A stretch of DNA of 64,000 bases from Pempheris klunzingeri (GCF_042242105.1 NC_092034.1:751644-815643), one strand, 5' to 3'; shown: positions 53,462 through 64,000, counted from the first letter of the stretch. Numbers and translations are program-made. The notes: generated from the sequence alone by a model not told the origin.

Positions 53462-55307
53462 CAGTCCCTCGACATCCTGGTCACAACCAGGTGTGGGAGT
53501 TTGACATCGAGCTGGGAAACACGGCCGAGGACGCCAGAGACGATCCTGGTGAGTGTGTGTTTGTTCTTAAAGGGACAGTCCGTGTTATCTGCAGGGTTTT
53601 AGCCTCCTAAGAAATGGCCGAGCTAAAAACATCAACCTTGGTTTAATTAATTAATTAAATGTTGTGTATTAATTAACTGATGGAGCAGCAGCTCTAAAAT
53701 CCCTGTTTTAGTGAATGTAGTCTGGTGTGTGTGCTGTTTGTGGTTAAACCAAAAGGATCTTCCAGGTCTCTCTCTGTAGGGATCCTTTCTCTGTAGGGAT
53801 CCTTTCCATGATGCTGTCACCACCAGATCCCATTGACAAAAATACTAATTTTAGCTCCCAGAACACAGGAGCTGCTGGTCTGCTGCTGCTTCAATCAGTT
53901 AGTTAGTTTGTGTTATTGTGTCACTTTGGTGCTTTAAATGGTTAATTCAGATCCACATTAGTGTGTTAATGTTTTAACGTTGCAGCAACTAGACCTACAA
54001 CTTCTGTGTTCTGTGTGGTAAAATTTCTGTTTTTGTCAATGGAGTCTGGTGGATTCTAAACAAGCGATATGACTTCAGGAAATATTCTACATAGCAGAAA
54101 ACTGATTTTAGCCTCCTAAAAAAATCACACCAAAAAAAAATCAATTAAAGTTTATGATACATTTAGAATATTTCCACTGTTTTACATTATGGTTAGTCAG
54201 CTCTTATATCCACCAGACTCCACTGACAAAAACAGAAATTTTACCTCACAGAACACAGAAGTCTTTACTCTTCCGCTGTGACTTTCAACTGTAACTTTTA
54301 TGTTTTAACACATTAATTCTGATCCAAACTAAAACTTTAAAACACCAAAGTCACACAATAACACAAACAAACTGACTGATGGCAGCAGCAGACCAGCAGC
54401 GCCTGTGTTCTGGGAGCTAAAATCACTGTTTTTTTCAATGGAGTCTGGTAGCTTTGAAGAAGAAGTGTGTGTGTGTGTGTGTGTGTGTGTTGTAGAGGCC
54501 GGCGCGCTTCGCTGTTCCTTCGATCACGGACTGTGTGACTGGATGTCGGACAGAGAAGGAGATCTACACTGGGACACACCCCCCAACCCTGCAGGTAACA
54601 CACACATCATGTTGTCAGTGTGTAGTGTGCTAGTTATGCTAGTTAGTCAGTGTAGGTAGTAGTGCTGATGGAGCAGTGACACAATATAAAACCAGAGTGT
54701 TTTATAGTTAATTAACCAACAGCAGTTAGTTGCATCATTAATAATAACAGTGATGTCACCGACCCTCTCAGGTGGGCGCTACCTGTCCGTCCCGGAGCTG
54801 AAGCCGGGACAAAGGAGCATCCGCGGCGCTCGATTGGCTGTCCAGATAGCCCCGCCCTGGAGCCGCGGCGACCTGTGCTTCTCCTTCTCCCATTGGCTGA
54901 CGGGGCATCAGGTGGGCGTCCTGCAGCTGTTCGTCAGGAAAACAGGACGAGACCAAAGGTGCCAAAATAACCAGGAAGTAACAACACACCCTGTTTCCTC
55001 TGGTTTAAAACCACCTGGGTGAACACTTGCTCCTGATTGGCTGTTGCAGGTACAGCCCCGCCCTCTGGAGCAGGACAGGTGGACACGGCTGGAGACACAC
55101 ACAGGTTACCTTGACGACGCACTCTCTGGACAAGGTGACACACAAACACACACAAAACTCAACATTAGTGTGATGATGATGATGATGATGAAGATGATGA
55201 CGATGAGTGTGTGTGTGCAGGTGTTGCTGAAGGCCGAGCGGAGAAAAGGACGGAGAGGACAGATCGCTGTTGATGATGTCACACTGAGAAGGGGCGCGTG
55301 TCGATGA
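42371..55307 (+). CDS. npnt: Nephronectin, EGF/RGD/MAM matrix protein
   Basis: Thirteen coding exons: 42371-42444, 44985-45088, 45586-45678, 47875-47994, 48941-49060, 49165-49299, 51123-51197, 52224-53123, 53465-53548, 54496-54594, 54772-54958, 55050-55134, 55221-55307. Phases agree throughout; 720 residues. Order: signal peptide (1-20), [15 protein letters not shown] cysteine block, EGF-like modules ([57 protein letters not shown]), a short fifth module, a Thr-rich spacer, RGDV at 536-539 and a MAM domain (about 573-720, with [24 protein letters not shown]). Nephronectin is a secreted basement-membrane ligand of integrin alpha8beta1 through its RGD. GDLHW and the HGW block favour NPNT over the paralogue EGFL6. 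Oddities: degenerate fifth EGF exon, minisatellite-coded spacer, and introns packed with repeats. Confidence 0.93.
42775..44940. repeat. CA-rich minisatellite in npnt intron 1
   Basis: About 2.1 kb of ACTCCGTCTGCGTCC or ACTCCGTCTGCTTCC cores, each joined by CA runs of varying length (TCACACAC, ACACACAC or TACACAC). It nearly fills intron 1. Long plus and minus ORFs (up to about 830 codons) are by-products of the stop-free unit. Confidence 0.97.
45549..45585. repeat. (TG)n directly before npnt exon 3 acceptor
   Basis: The TG run ends in TGTGCAG, the acceptor itself, leaving no ordinary pyrimidine tract. Similar runs precede exons 2, 4, 9, 10 and 13. Confidence 0.9.
45823..46946. repeat. 36-38 bp minisatellite in npnt intron 3
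   Basis: About 31 units, reverse complement of the array at 30468-32050. On the plus strand a unit reads ACCGACCAATCAGAGGACGC, then TTCTTTACAG or TTCTTTATAG, then ACTGAT. Rare variants are GGACAC and GGACGT. The last unit is degraded (CACACTTCTTTATGCAG). Confidence 0.97.
46947..47032. repeat. Short tandem, CTGTTCATTAGCATCATTAG
   Basis: Four 20-bp units directly after the previous minisatellite, in npnt intron 3. Confidence 0.95.
47443..47526. repeat. Long (CA)n microsatellite
   Basis: About 84 bases of almost pure CA in npnt intron 3. A second CA tract lies at 47668-47702. Confidence 0.97.
47826..48116. repeat. (TG)n and (AC)n tracts flanking npnt exon 4
   Basis: TG tract at 47826-47870 touches the acceptor; AC tract at 48002-48116 begins eight bases past the exon end. 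They are complementary in the transcript and enclose the 120-nt EGF exon. Confidence 0.92.
49380..51090. repeat. AT-rich minisatellite, GAGTTATTTAAAGATTATTTC units
   Basis: About 1.7 kb of roughly 20-bp units filling npnt intron 6. Variants are TTTTTTAAAGATT, GAGGTTTTTAAAG and GAGTCTTTTAAAG. Some longer blocks recur, so parts were copied together. Long phase-open frames are artefacts. Confidence 0.97.
51300..52050. repeat. Dispersed repeat with expanded internal tandem, copy 2
   Basis: The same element as 33045-33480. The internal unit of about 55 bp (ACGGGATCAAACAGGCCGCG ... CTGCTGCTTTAAATGTG) is here present about ten times with almost no divergence. It lies in npnt intron 7. Confidence 0.85.
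52030..52200. repeat. TAACTAGAGG/TAACTAGATA short tandem
   Basis: About fifteen 10-11 bp units just before npnt exon 8 and only about 20 bases from its acceptor. Confidence 0.9.
52285..52900. repeat. Coding 21-bp minisatellite (PVTTTTT) in npnt exon 8
   Basis: About 28 units of 21 bp. In the npnt frame each codes Pro-Val followed by five Thr, differing only by silent changes (GTT/GTC, ACT/ACC). It forms a likely O-glycosylated spacer between the EGF modules and the RGD. Confidence 0.93.
53404..53459. repeat. (TG)n before npnt exon 9
   Basis: A TG tract of about 55 bases ending in the acceptor GCTGCAG at 53464. Confidence 0.92.
53685..54460. repeat. Two copies of the dispersed inverted-repeat element
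   Basis: These lie in npnt intron 9. Blocks include TTTTAGTGAATGTAGTCTGG, CCAAAAGGATCTTCCAGG, TGCTGGTCTGCTGCTGC and CAATGGAGTCTGGT, in both orientations. Confidence 0.8.
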
Positions 55308-55374
55308 CATCACACAGACGAGGATTTAAAGGACCAAACCGCTGTTCAATTTCCTGCCACATTTGTTAAAGGGT

Positions 55375-56295
55375 CACTCCGCTGTTTCGCTAGTAGGTCC
55401 ACTAAAAGAGCTTGTTTGATCCACTGACAGGCTCAGAGTGTTATTCTAAGTGTGTGACAGCATCATGGAAAGGATCCCTACAGAGAGAGACCTGGAAGAT
55501 CCTTTTGGTTTAACCACAAACAGCACACACACCAGACTACATTCACTAAAACAGGGATTTTAGAGAACAGGACACAGGAGCTGCTGCTCTGCTGCCGCCT
55601 CCGTTAGTTTGGTTGTGTGTTACACAGATATTCTGTTGGATCTGAATTAACCCTTTAAAACACCCAAGTCACACAATAACACAAACAAACTAACTGAGCA
55701 AGGCAGCAGTAGAGTAGAATCTCTTGTGTAAAATTGCTGTTTTTGTCAATGTAGTCTGGTGCATTTGAAGAGAGCAATATATATATATATTTATATAGCG
55801 CCAATTCATACTAGCGTTATCTCAAGACGCTTTCGATAAAGAGCAGGTCTAGACCAAACTCTTTAATTAGAGAGAGACCCACATGAGCAGCATCAGATAT
55901 TATATTGAGCAACAGTGGAGGAAGAACTCCCCTTTAACAGGAAGAAACCTCGAACAGACCCATGTGGGAGCAATATGAAGGCTGTTTGTAGTTAAACAAA
56001 AAGGAAAACATGGAAAAGGATCCCTACTGCAAGATCCTTTTTCTTTAAATCACAAACAGCTGTTATATTGCTCCCTTCAAAGCCACCAGACTCCACTGAC
56101 AAAAACACACATTTCACCTCTGAATACACACAAGTTACTGATCTACTGCTGCCTCAATCGTTTAGTCTGTATATTGTGTTGCATCTGAACTGATCATTTA
56201 AAACACACAACAACACAAACTAACACAGACCCATGTGTAAAATCACTGTTTTTATCAATGGAGTCTGGTGTGTTTGAAGAAAGCTGTCAGACAAC
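55375..56295. repeat. Dispersed inverted-repeat copies in npnt 3'UTR
   Basis: A long copy at about 55385-55790 starts with GGTCCACTAAAAGAGCTTGT and includes the GGATCCCTACAGAGAGAGAC, CCTTTTGGTTTAACCACAAA and CCAGACTACATTCACTAAAA blocks. A second one lies at 55975-56290. Both fall before the candidate poly(A) signal. Confidence 0.8.
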
Positions 56296-56409
56296 AAAAT
56301 ATGCAGGTTTGAAAATAGTGGAGTTACCCTTTAAACATTCTCCTTTTCTGAGAAGAAAAGAGACTTCTGTTGTGGTTTCTGTTCCAGCAGCAGGAGCTTT
56401 AATTTAAAG

Positions 56410-56452
<43 letters not shown>

Positions 56453-56597
56453 AGCTTCAGGGTGTTTGTTTCCTGCTGGACAGACCAATTATTACTACAG
56501 TATTGTGACTGGGGGAGTTTTCTGCTCTTATTTAAACACATTGAGACCTGATGAGCCCAGATGTTGCAGCTCAGTATTCACATGTTTGATCTGTATC

Positions 56598-56603
56598 AAT
56601 AAA
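56598..56603 (+). promoter_or_regulatory. Candidate poly(A) signal, npnt
   Basis: AATAAA about 1.29 kb past the npnt stop, followed by T- and GT-rich sequence (TGTGTGTCGTC). Confidence 0.55.
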
Positions 56604-57807
56604 CCTGATGATTAATTTGTGATATTTTAAACAAACCCTCTGTGTGTCGTCTTCATCGGATCCTCCAGACCGCCGTTGGCTCACACTGATTGGATTAAAC
56701 AGGAGAACTGACAGGTGACATCACTTCCTGTTGAAGAAGATAAACAGACATTTAATATATGAACAAATGACTTATTTTATTTACATGCTGGTTTTCACAG
56801 TAAAGGTATGTGAGTACAATGAGGAAAGTAAAAGCACTAAAAAAAACCAGTATGAATTTGTAAAGTAACTGAAGCCGTCAGATAAATGTGCAGTAAAAAG
56901 AACAGTATTTACTCTGCGATGTGGTGGAGTCGAGATAAGTGCAAGCCACCAGACTCCATCAAAAAAACACTAATTTTACCTCACAGCACACAGGAGCTGC
57001 TGGTCTGTTGCTGCATCTATCTGTTAGTTGTTTGTGTTATTGTGTGTTACACAGATATTCTGTTGGATCTGAATTAACCCTTTAAAACACCAAAGTCACA
57101 CAATAACACAAACAAACGAACTGAACAAGGCAGCAGTAGAGCAGAATCTCCTGTGTAAAATTGCTGTTTTCTTCAATGGAGTCTGGTGTGTTTGAAGTGA
57201 GCGATATAATGGCTGTTTGTGGTTAAACAAAAAGGAAAACCTGGAAAAGATCCCTACTGAAATCAACCTGCAAGATCCTTTTTCTTTAATCACAAACAGC
57301 TGTTACATCGCTCTCTGCAGACACACCAGACTACATTCACAAACACACAAATTTTACCTCTAAATACACAGGAGTTACTGATCTACTGCTGCCTCATTAG
57401 TTTAGTTTATATATTGTTTGGGATCTGAACTGATCATTTAAAAACACAGAACACACACAATAACACAAACTAACTCAGATAGATGCAGCAGCAGATCAGC
57501 AGCTCCTGTGTTCTGTGAGGTTAAATTACCGTTTTTGTCAATGGAGTCTGGTGTGATTGAAGAGAGCGGCTGTTCTCTATAGGACCAATTCCAACACTTT
57601 TAGTACCTACCAGTCATCTAGACACCAGGATATGAACAGACAGGATCCAGGGGTAAAAACAGCAGACTTAACCTTTAGAGAATCAATCGCTGACTCAGCA
57701 GAGCAGCTCCTGCAGGTGTCGACCTCCACCTGTGACCTCCGACCTGCTGCAGAGACAGAGAGGAAGAGGAGGGAAGTTATCTGTCTGGTGATTTACCATC
57801 TGTTTTA

Positions 57808-57843
<36 letters not shown>

Positions 57844-57939
57844 GGCGGAGCAGCCTGATTGGTGCTTCGGCTTCACAGATTCCTCAGTTTATAGACTCGA
57901 CATGTCGGCGAGGAGTCAAACCTGTGATTTAGCTTCCTG

Positions 57940-57975
<36 letters not shown>

Positions 57976-58644
57976 TTACAGCCCTGCTCGTTAACCCTGT
58001 AATCACCTCGGTAACCTGAACTCTCTGTCTGACAAGCTCATGTGGACGTTTTACCAATCAATCAATGGATGGATAAAATGTTCTGCGTAAAAATACTAAC
58101 AGACGGAGTTTTGGCTAATTTACAAAACATCAGAGACAATAATGTGATGATTGATTTCTATTCTAATGAGCAGGGTTGATCTATAAAAACATGTTAAAGG
58201 TTCAGGGGCTCAGCAGGAAGTTGATCAGTATCTATTTCGGCTAGAGACATGAAACTTGGCACCATGACTGAAAATGACCCACAAAGCTATAACAACAGTC
58301 GGCCTCATGGTGGCGCTGTTTTAAACAGCCAAAGAAGTTAGACCATCAGTGTCCGCCATGTTGGATTGTTTTGGCTAATTTGCATAATGTTAAAAATAGT
58401 AAGATGAATAGACTTTTATTAGATTCATCAGGAACAAGCTACACGTTTCTATTTTAAATTAATTAACTGGTTACAAAAAGCATCAACTAACTTTAATTGG
58501 TGCCAAATCACATGGTTCTTTCCAGAAAACATCGTAGAACATTGATAAGTAAATCATGGTGAAGCTTTATGAAGTGTTTTTACAATCATGGCTGTACCTC
58601 ATGTGACCCGGACAGTCCCGTGGTTTCTCTGTCTGTGCAGCAGC
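56604..58644. other. Interval between npnt and the zinc-finger gene
   Basis: Convergent 3' ends. It holds dispersed-repeat copies at 56945-57560, CA and TG tracts at 57810-57840 and 57945-57975, and a minus-strand AATAAA at about 58415-58420 that may end the zinc-finger transcript. No coding exon was found. Confidence 0.6.
56945..57560. repeat. Two head-on copies of the dispersed inverted-repeat element
   Basis: Arms CCAGACTCCAT at 56949, GGAGTCTGGTG at 57178, CCAGACTACATTCAC at 57326 and GGAGTCTGGTG at 57543. The middle contains CCTTTTTCTTTAATCACAAA in place of the usual GGTTTAACC form. Confidence 0.75.
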
Positions 58645-60448
58645 TCAGACGCAGCGGTGTCTCTTCAGCTGGTTGGAGAAGGTGAAGTGTTTCTTACAAC
58701 GGTCACACCAGTACGGTTTCTCTCCAGTGTGAGTCCGCACGTGTCTCGCCAGATTTGACGACGTAATGAACGCTTTGCCGCAGTGCCGACACCCGTACGG
58801 TTTCTCCCCGCTGTGGCCGCGCTTGTGCAGCAGGCAGGTCGTGACGTGGCTGAAACTCTTCCCGCACTGGTCACAGCTGTAGGGTTTCTCTCCAGTGTGG
58901 ACGCGCTCGTGTTCAGCGTGATTGGTCGACGACGTGAAGGTCTTGTCGCAGAAGCGGCACTGGTAGGGTCTCTCTCCGCTGTGGATCCGCTGGTGGACCG
59001 TGTACGAGGAGTAATGGCCGAAACTCCGTCCACACAGCCGGCAGCCGTAGAGTTTCTCTCCCGTGTGGATGCGCTGGTGCCTCGTCAGGTTGGACTGTGT
59101 GAGGAACGTCTTGGAGCACAGCAGACATACAAATGACTTATCACCGGCGTGACAGCGTTGGTGCTGCTGGCATGAAAACGAATCAGTGAAGCTCTTCCCG
59201 CAGTGCTCACAGCTGTAGGGTTTCTCTCCGGAGTGTCGGCGCTGGTGGAGCTTTAACGTGCTCGACTGGGTGAAGGACTTCCCGCACTGGTCACAGTGGT
59301 ACGGTCTCTCCCCAGAGTGGATGCGCTGGTGAGTTTTTAGGCTACTTAACTGAGTGAAAGCTTTCCCACACTGGTCGCAGTGGTGCGGTCTCTCTCCGGT
59401 GTGGACGCTGTCATGATCCTTCAGGTGACGCGTCGATGTGAAAGCTTTGTCACACTGCTGGCAGCGGTGAGGTCGGGGTCTCTTAGAGCCTTTTGGTTTC
59501 TATGGCGACAGACCAAAACACAAAGACAGACGAGGATCAGGACTAACGACTTCTTCTGGTTCAAAGTGTAAAACCACACTGAGCAGTGATGTCACAGTTA
59601 GGGCTGCAATGACATTGGGACAACTGCACCTGATCACAGTAGGTCCACTAAAAGAGCTTGTTTGATCCACTGACAGGCTCAGAGTGTTATTCTAAGTGTG
59701 TGACAGCATCATGGAAAGGATCCCTACAGAGAGAGACCTGGAAGATCCTTTTGGTTTAACCACAAACAGCACACACACCAGACTACATTCACTAAAACAG
59801 GGATTTTAGCTGGCTAAAGTGACACGAACACCAAAATATCTAGTCCTATATGGAGTCCTCCATTAATGCAGCAGTGTGTCTGGAGATCACACAGAAAGTG
59901 AACATTAAACTTTCTAACTCAGCAGGAGCTTCAGAGGATGTTTGTCCGTCCAGAGATGGTTTAGAGTTTCTTCATGATTTCACTGTTAAATCATAACTTT
60001 TTCTGCAGCAGTTCTGAACCGAATCACGACACATGTAATAACAACAGGTGGACTTTTACTGCACATGTGAGACTAAAACTATAAAAAAATCAAAGAGCTG
60101 CTTACAGTTAAAATGTTATTTCACATGTTGATACTGAAAACTTTCCATTACATCCGCTTTAAATTTAAATTTGACGGCTTTCAGGACTATAAAAACTGTT
60201 AAGACTTCAAGAGCCGAGCTGCTGTTGTTCGGGACGCGGCTAACGGCTAAGCTAACAGCTAAGCTAACAGCTAAGCTAACAGCTCCGTCAGCAGCAACCC
60301 TCCGTCTTTCAGTCTGAAACGGCTCCGTTGATCCGGACCTTCACCGGTATGAACCCGGACAGCTTCACGGACCCGCAAACAGCAGCGAAACCCAAATTAT
60401 TACCTCCTTCCTCCCGCCTGCAGTCTCCCTGCTGCGGCCCTCCGCCAT
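58645..60448 (-). CDS. Poly-C2H2 zinc-finger protein, two exons
   Basis: Minus-strand exons 60448-60404 and 59499-58645 join in phase 0 and give 299 residues. Exon 1 codes 15 residues from MAEGRSRETAGGRKE; donor GAG/GTAATA, acceptor CGCCATAG. Exon 2 starts KPKGSKRPRPHRCQQC. Nine complete C2H2 fingers follow in register, joined by TGE[KR]P/SGE[KR]P linkers, for example CDQCGKSFTQSSTLKLHQRRH. The tenth finger has both cysteines and the first histidine but the protein ends in KRHRCV, so its last ligand is missing. There is no KRAB, SCAN or BTB domain. Likely a nuclear DNA-binding regulator; target unknown. I cannot assign an orthologue, as fingers of this class are shared by many genes. Confidence 0.88.
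59605..59812. repeat. Dispersed inverted-repeat element copy
   Basis: It contains GGTCCACTAAAAGAGCTTGT, GATCCACTGACAGGCTCAGA, GGATCCCTACAGAGAGAGAC and CCAGACTACATTCACTAAAA. It lies in the zinc-finger gene's intron. Confidence 0.8.
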
Positions 60449-60500
60449 GTTGCTTTGACATCATCCTCGGCCACGGTCACGTGATTGACGAACAGAGCCG
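60404..60500 (-). promoter_or_regulatory. Promoter of the zinc-finger gene
   Basis: GGTCACGTGATTGAC at about 60474-60488 holds a CACGTG E-box. AACATGGCGGAGG, at the ATG itself, resembles a YY1-type start element. CpG content is raised here. Confidence 0.45.
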
Positions 60501-60699
60501 ATAAGGAACGATTCAGTAAAAAGATCAATTCACCCAAATCTCAGGTACTTCTTCTTTTAATAAGATAAGGGGGGGCTTTATTGATCACCAGAGGGGGGAC
60601 TCAGCTGTTGCAGCTCAGAAATGAGTAAATGAGTAAGAGGCCTTTTAGGACCAGTTGGACCTCTCTGCTGCTGAAGGTTCATAACCAGTGAGTAATGAT

Positions 60700-60815
60700 T
60701 CATCATGGAAAGGATCCCTACAGGATCCCTGGAAGATCCTTTTGGTTCAACCACAAACAGCCGTTCTATCGCTCTCTGCACACACACCAGACTACATTCA
60801 CTAAAACAGGGATTG
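60700..60815. repeat. Fragment of dispersed inverted-repeat element
   Basis: It carries CATGGAAAGGATCCCTACAG, GATCCTTTTGGTTCAACCAC and CCAGACTACATTCACTAAAA, upstream of the zinc-finger gene. Confidence 0.7.
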
Positions 60816-60994
60816 TTTTTTATATTTCTACATTATATTTACTGTATTATGTCCTGTTTCATATTGATAATATCAGTGATGATCAGTGATGATCAGATGT
60901 GATCAGATGTGATCAGTGATGATGATGATTCCTCACCAGGCTGGAAAGTCTTTGAAAAAAGTCTTGGAAGGTTTGGAAAGTACAGATTCTCACT

Positions 60995-61500
60995 TTTGTA
61001 CCACAGATACTACTGATAATACTACTGATACTACTGATACTACTGATAATACTACTGATACTACTGATAATACTACTGATACTACTGATAATACTACTGA
61101 TACTACTGATAATACCACAGATACTACTGATAATACTACTGATACTACTGATAATACTACTGATACTACTGATAATACTACTGATACTACTGATAATACT
61201 ACTGATACTACTGATAATACTACATCTACTACTACTGATAATACCACAGATACTACTGATAATACTACTGATACTACTGATAATACTACATCTACTACTA
61301 CTGATACTACTGATAATACTACTGATACTACTGATAATACTACTGATAATACTACATCTACTACTACTGATACTACTGATAATACTACTGATAATACTAC
61401 TGATACTACTGATAATACTACTAATACCTCTACTGCTATAACCACTACTATTATTGATACTACTAGTAGTACTACTACAGTACTAGTACTACTACTATTA
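60995..61500. repeat. ACTACTGATA / ACTACTGATAAT tandem
   Basis: Trinucleotide-phased tandem of ACTACTGAT and ACTGATAAT blocks. The open frame (DTTDNTT repeats) follows from the 3-bp periodicity. A related GTACTACTACA tandem follows at about 61640-61870. Confidence 0.95.
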
Positions 61501-61914
61501 TTGATTGTACTACTGTTACTAGTTCATTTATCTTCAGGAGGATTTTTAAAGGGACACAAATGTTCCATCAGTCTGCAGAGAAACTGATATTTACCTCTGA
61601 AGTAAACTGGAAATACTGGAGTAGAAACACCTCAGATGTGTGTAGTACTCAGTACTACTACAGTACTCAGTACTACTACAGTATTACAGTACTACTACAG
61701 TATTACACTACTACTACAGTACTATAACAGTACTACAGTACTACTACAGTACTATAACTGTACTATAATAGTACTACAGTACTACAGTACTACTACAGTA
61801 CTATAATAGTACTATAACAGTACTACAGTACTACTACAGTACTACTACAGTACTATAACAGTACTTAGTTACATTAAACGTGTTTCTCTGTTAGAAAAAA
61901 TAAAAGTTTCCTCT

Positions 61915-62360
61915 TGTTGCTAGGAGCGGCAGCCTCCCGCAGCGTGCGCTCTGATTGGCCCACAGCCCGCCAGCTTCAGCCAATCAGAAGGCAGCGCGTC
62001 CGCCATGAGAATCCATAATCCCTGCTGTGTTCGATCATTATCAATACTACGGCTAATTATCAGTGCGCAGATTGATCCTCGACACTTGGTTGATTCTCAG
62101 CAGTTTAATTATCAGTTCTGGGTTCAAATGGGCGCGTGGGCAGCTCGTTTCCTCCATATTGATTCTCCTCTGATCGATATGTTCGACAGTTCGGTGTAAA
62201 CCAGCGGCAGACCGGAACACACACGGTCGCCGGGGCAGAACAACGAGCCAAACGGCTGCTGGAGCAGAGATTTCCGCCGTTTTCTCGGTGCTCCGTCGCC
62301 GTTCGGGGCTCCGTTACCGGCTGGTGGCTGTAATGGCGGAACTTCCGGTTTGAGTAAGGG
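61915..62360. promoter_or_regulatory. GC-rich promoter-like island with two CCAAT boxes
   Basis: CTGATTGGCC at about 61951 and AGCCAATCAG at about 61978 are opposed CCAAT-type sites. Downstream, GGCGGAACTTCCGG at about 62335 holds an ETS-type site, followed by TTTGAGTAAGG, a possible donor at 62354. It may be the first exon of a gene reading out of the window; strand unproven. Confidence 0.45.
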
Positions 62361-63379
62361 CCTCTTCTTCTTTACAAAATAAAAGCAGGCAGAGCAGAGG
62401 TGGAAAGTGAGCCGTCAAGCAAAGAACAAAACATCTGCTGTCCTGCTGAAGTGATATTAAGGCCCAGATGTGTGATTATACTATTTATTACAGGTCGATA
62501 AGGGGACTGTTATTTTCCCACTCCCACTCACTCCTCAGTCTGCATGCTGCATATTCAGATTTATAGATCTGACAGTAGTGAAGGTGAATTACTGTTTACT
62601 GCAGCCTCTTAGACAACATCAAGTGTCTCAGTAAACAGATTCACTTTTTACAGAACTTAAAATAAGACCACGCGTCGCCTTTCCTTTTTGTTTTGTTTTT
62701 TCATAATCTGCATTTAGTGTATTTAGCAAGTTTGTACTTTTGGTTTTAGTTGTCAAGTTAAAAACAAGTCGTGCTTTTGGTTGTAGACTTTATGGACTCA
62801 TCTCAATAAACACTGATGGCAATAACAATAACAATAACAATAATAATAATAATAATGATAACTGCATGTGTCAAACACTAATTTCTATGTTGAATATGTG
62901 GGTATGTTTAGCACAGAACATTCCTACCACATGTTAGAAATACATGAATGTCTTATTATCAGATAGAGTGAAACATAGGTATAGATCATATATAGAATAT
63001 ATATGTTTTTATTTCTTTAATGTTATTTTATACAACTAACAAAAAGACACATTATCATTGTTTTGTTTTTGTTCTTGCCTTCCTGTTTGCTTGTTTGTTT
63101 GTTATTTAGTTTATTCTTTTTATTATTACTATTATTATTATTTGCACATACCATAAAACTCAATAAAAAGAATATATAAAAAAAAAGACACATTATCACA
63201 GAAGCACAATAAGGAACATGAAGAAAGAAAGAAAGAAAAGAAAGGAGACATATTTAGATGTATGAAATAATATAAATATGTAAACACGAATAGTTTAATA
63301 TAAATTTGATTTAATATAAATGTTCATCAGCAGTTGGAAGAAGAATTAATACCCGGCTTTTATTTTGAAATCCAAGCAA
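62361..63379. other. AT-rich non-coding stretch
   Basis: Low-complexity runs (AACAAT at about 62820-62858, TATTATTA at 63120, AAAG at 63220) with no recognisable exon. Confidence 0.5.
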
Positions 63380-63660
63380 GCGACAAGGCGGAAGTGTGTT
63401 CGGTCTCGCGCCGCGCGGGCTTGACGTGCCGCTGGCGCTGATGGCGGCGGGGCTCGCGGAGGGGTCGCACCGAGGAGGGAGAGCGAGGAGGCGGGGAACC
63501 GGAGAACCGGAGAGAGGAGGCCCCGGCGGCACCGAGCACCGACACACCGGCAGACAGACAGCCTCCACCCCGAGGACGGCAGCAGCAAAGCCCGCTGAGT
63601 GAGCCGGAGGAGGCCGGCGGATGGATGGAGCGGTACGGCTGTTTTTGTTTACCGGGGGGG
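63380..63660 (+). promoter_or_regulatory. CpG island with possible first exon
   Basis: A dense CpG stretch with ATGGCGGCGGGG at 63441. A candidate splice donor follows ATGGATGGAGCG/GTACGG at about 63633. The coding content before it is not recognisable. The downstream exon must lie beyond the window end. Confidence 0.4.
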
Positions 63661-64000
63661 GGGGTCAGCCGTTAACGGCAGCTGGAGGGTCCTCGGTACA
63701 GGTACACACAGTACACAGTAATACTGCAGTAATCCTCAGCACAGGTGAGTATTACTACACAGAAAGATGCTTTATTGTCATATTTGTACACATGTGGCCT
63801 CTGACTGTGGTTTACTGTCATCAGTAACGGGTTTTATATGGGGGGGGGGCACTTAATGTCACACCTCATTTATTTATCACCACAAACTTAATTTCACTGA
63901 TTTTATTAGTTTTTTTCTTCATTCTGCAGGAAAAATGAAAACCCAGATTTAATATTTAATCTCACAGTTTCACCTTTCTTTTACTTTTGTTACATGAGTT

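Noticed and set aside
60916-61587. Plus-strand ORF of 223 codons rich in DTTDNTT
   Set aside because: It is a trinucleotide-phased tandem repeat with an equally open antisense frame, and no signal or domain flanks it.

Overview
The window looks like nuclear DNA of a teleost fish. It holds split vertebrate genes with GT-AG introns, very dense CA/TG microsatellites, several long minisatellites and a scattered short inverted-repeat element. I rebuilt the exons by hand from splice sites, reading phase and protein-family similarity. All five multi-exon models close to a whole number of codons with compatible phases at every junction. The window carries six genes.

Layout. (1) 143-4460 (+): cxxc4, a CXXC zinc-finger Wnt/Dishevelled regulator, in three coding exons. 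About 10 kb of non-coding, repeat-rich sequence follows. (2) 19587-14317 (-): topors, a RING E3 ubiquitin/SUMO ligase, with a long tail and two short introns. (3) 21421-22031 (+): smim27, a 50-residue membrane protein in two exons, divergent from topors as in human. (4) 39386-25802 (-): a 23-exon receptor guanylyl cyclase with a complete kinase-homology and cyclase half but a short cysteine-rich ectodomain unlike the usual natriuretic-peptide-receptor fold. (5) 42371-55307 (+): npnt (nephronectin), 13 coding exons with EGF repeats, a Thr-rich spacer, an RGD motif and a MAM domain. (6) 60448-58645 (-): a small poly-C2H2 zinc-finger gene. The last 3.5 kb holds two GC-rich promoter-like islands, probably first exons of genes that leave the window.

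The genes form no operon-like unit. cxxc4 and npnt belong to human 4q24, while topors and smim27 belong to human 9p21, so the window joins two human neighbourhoods. The cyclase lies between smim27 and npnt.

The repeat content is striking. One 36-38 bp minisatellite occurs in introns of two neighbouring genes (cyclase and npnt), in gene-sense orientation both times. Each unit carries a CCAAT-box core and a 3'-splice-site-like end, and one array abuts a splice donor. Other arrays fill npnt introns 1 and 6 and the cyclase-npnt spacer. Most of the long open frames in the window lie in these arrays and are not genes.

Limits: no database search was possible. Identities rest on remembered family motifs. 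UTR limits and promoters are approximate, and dispersed-repeat borders are good to tens of bases.
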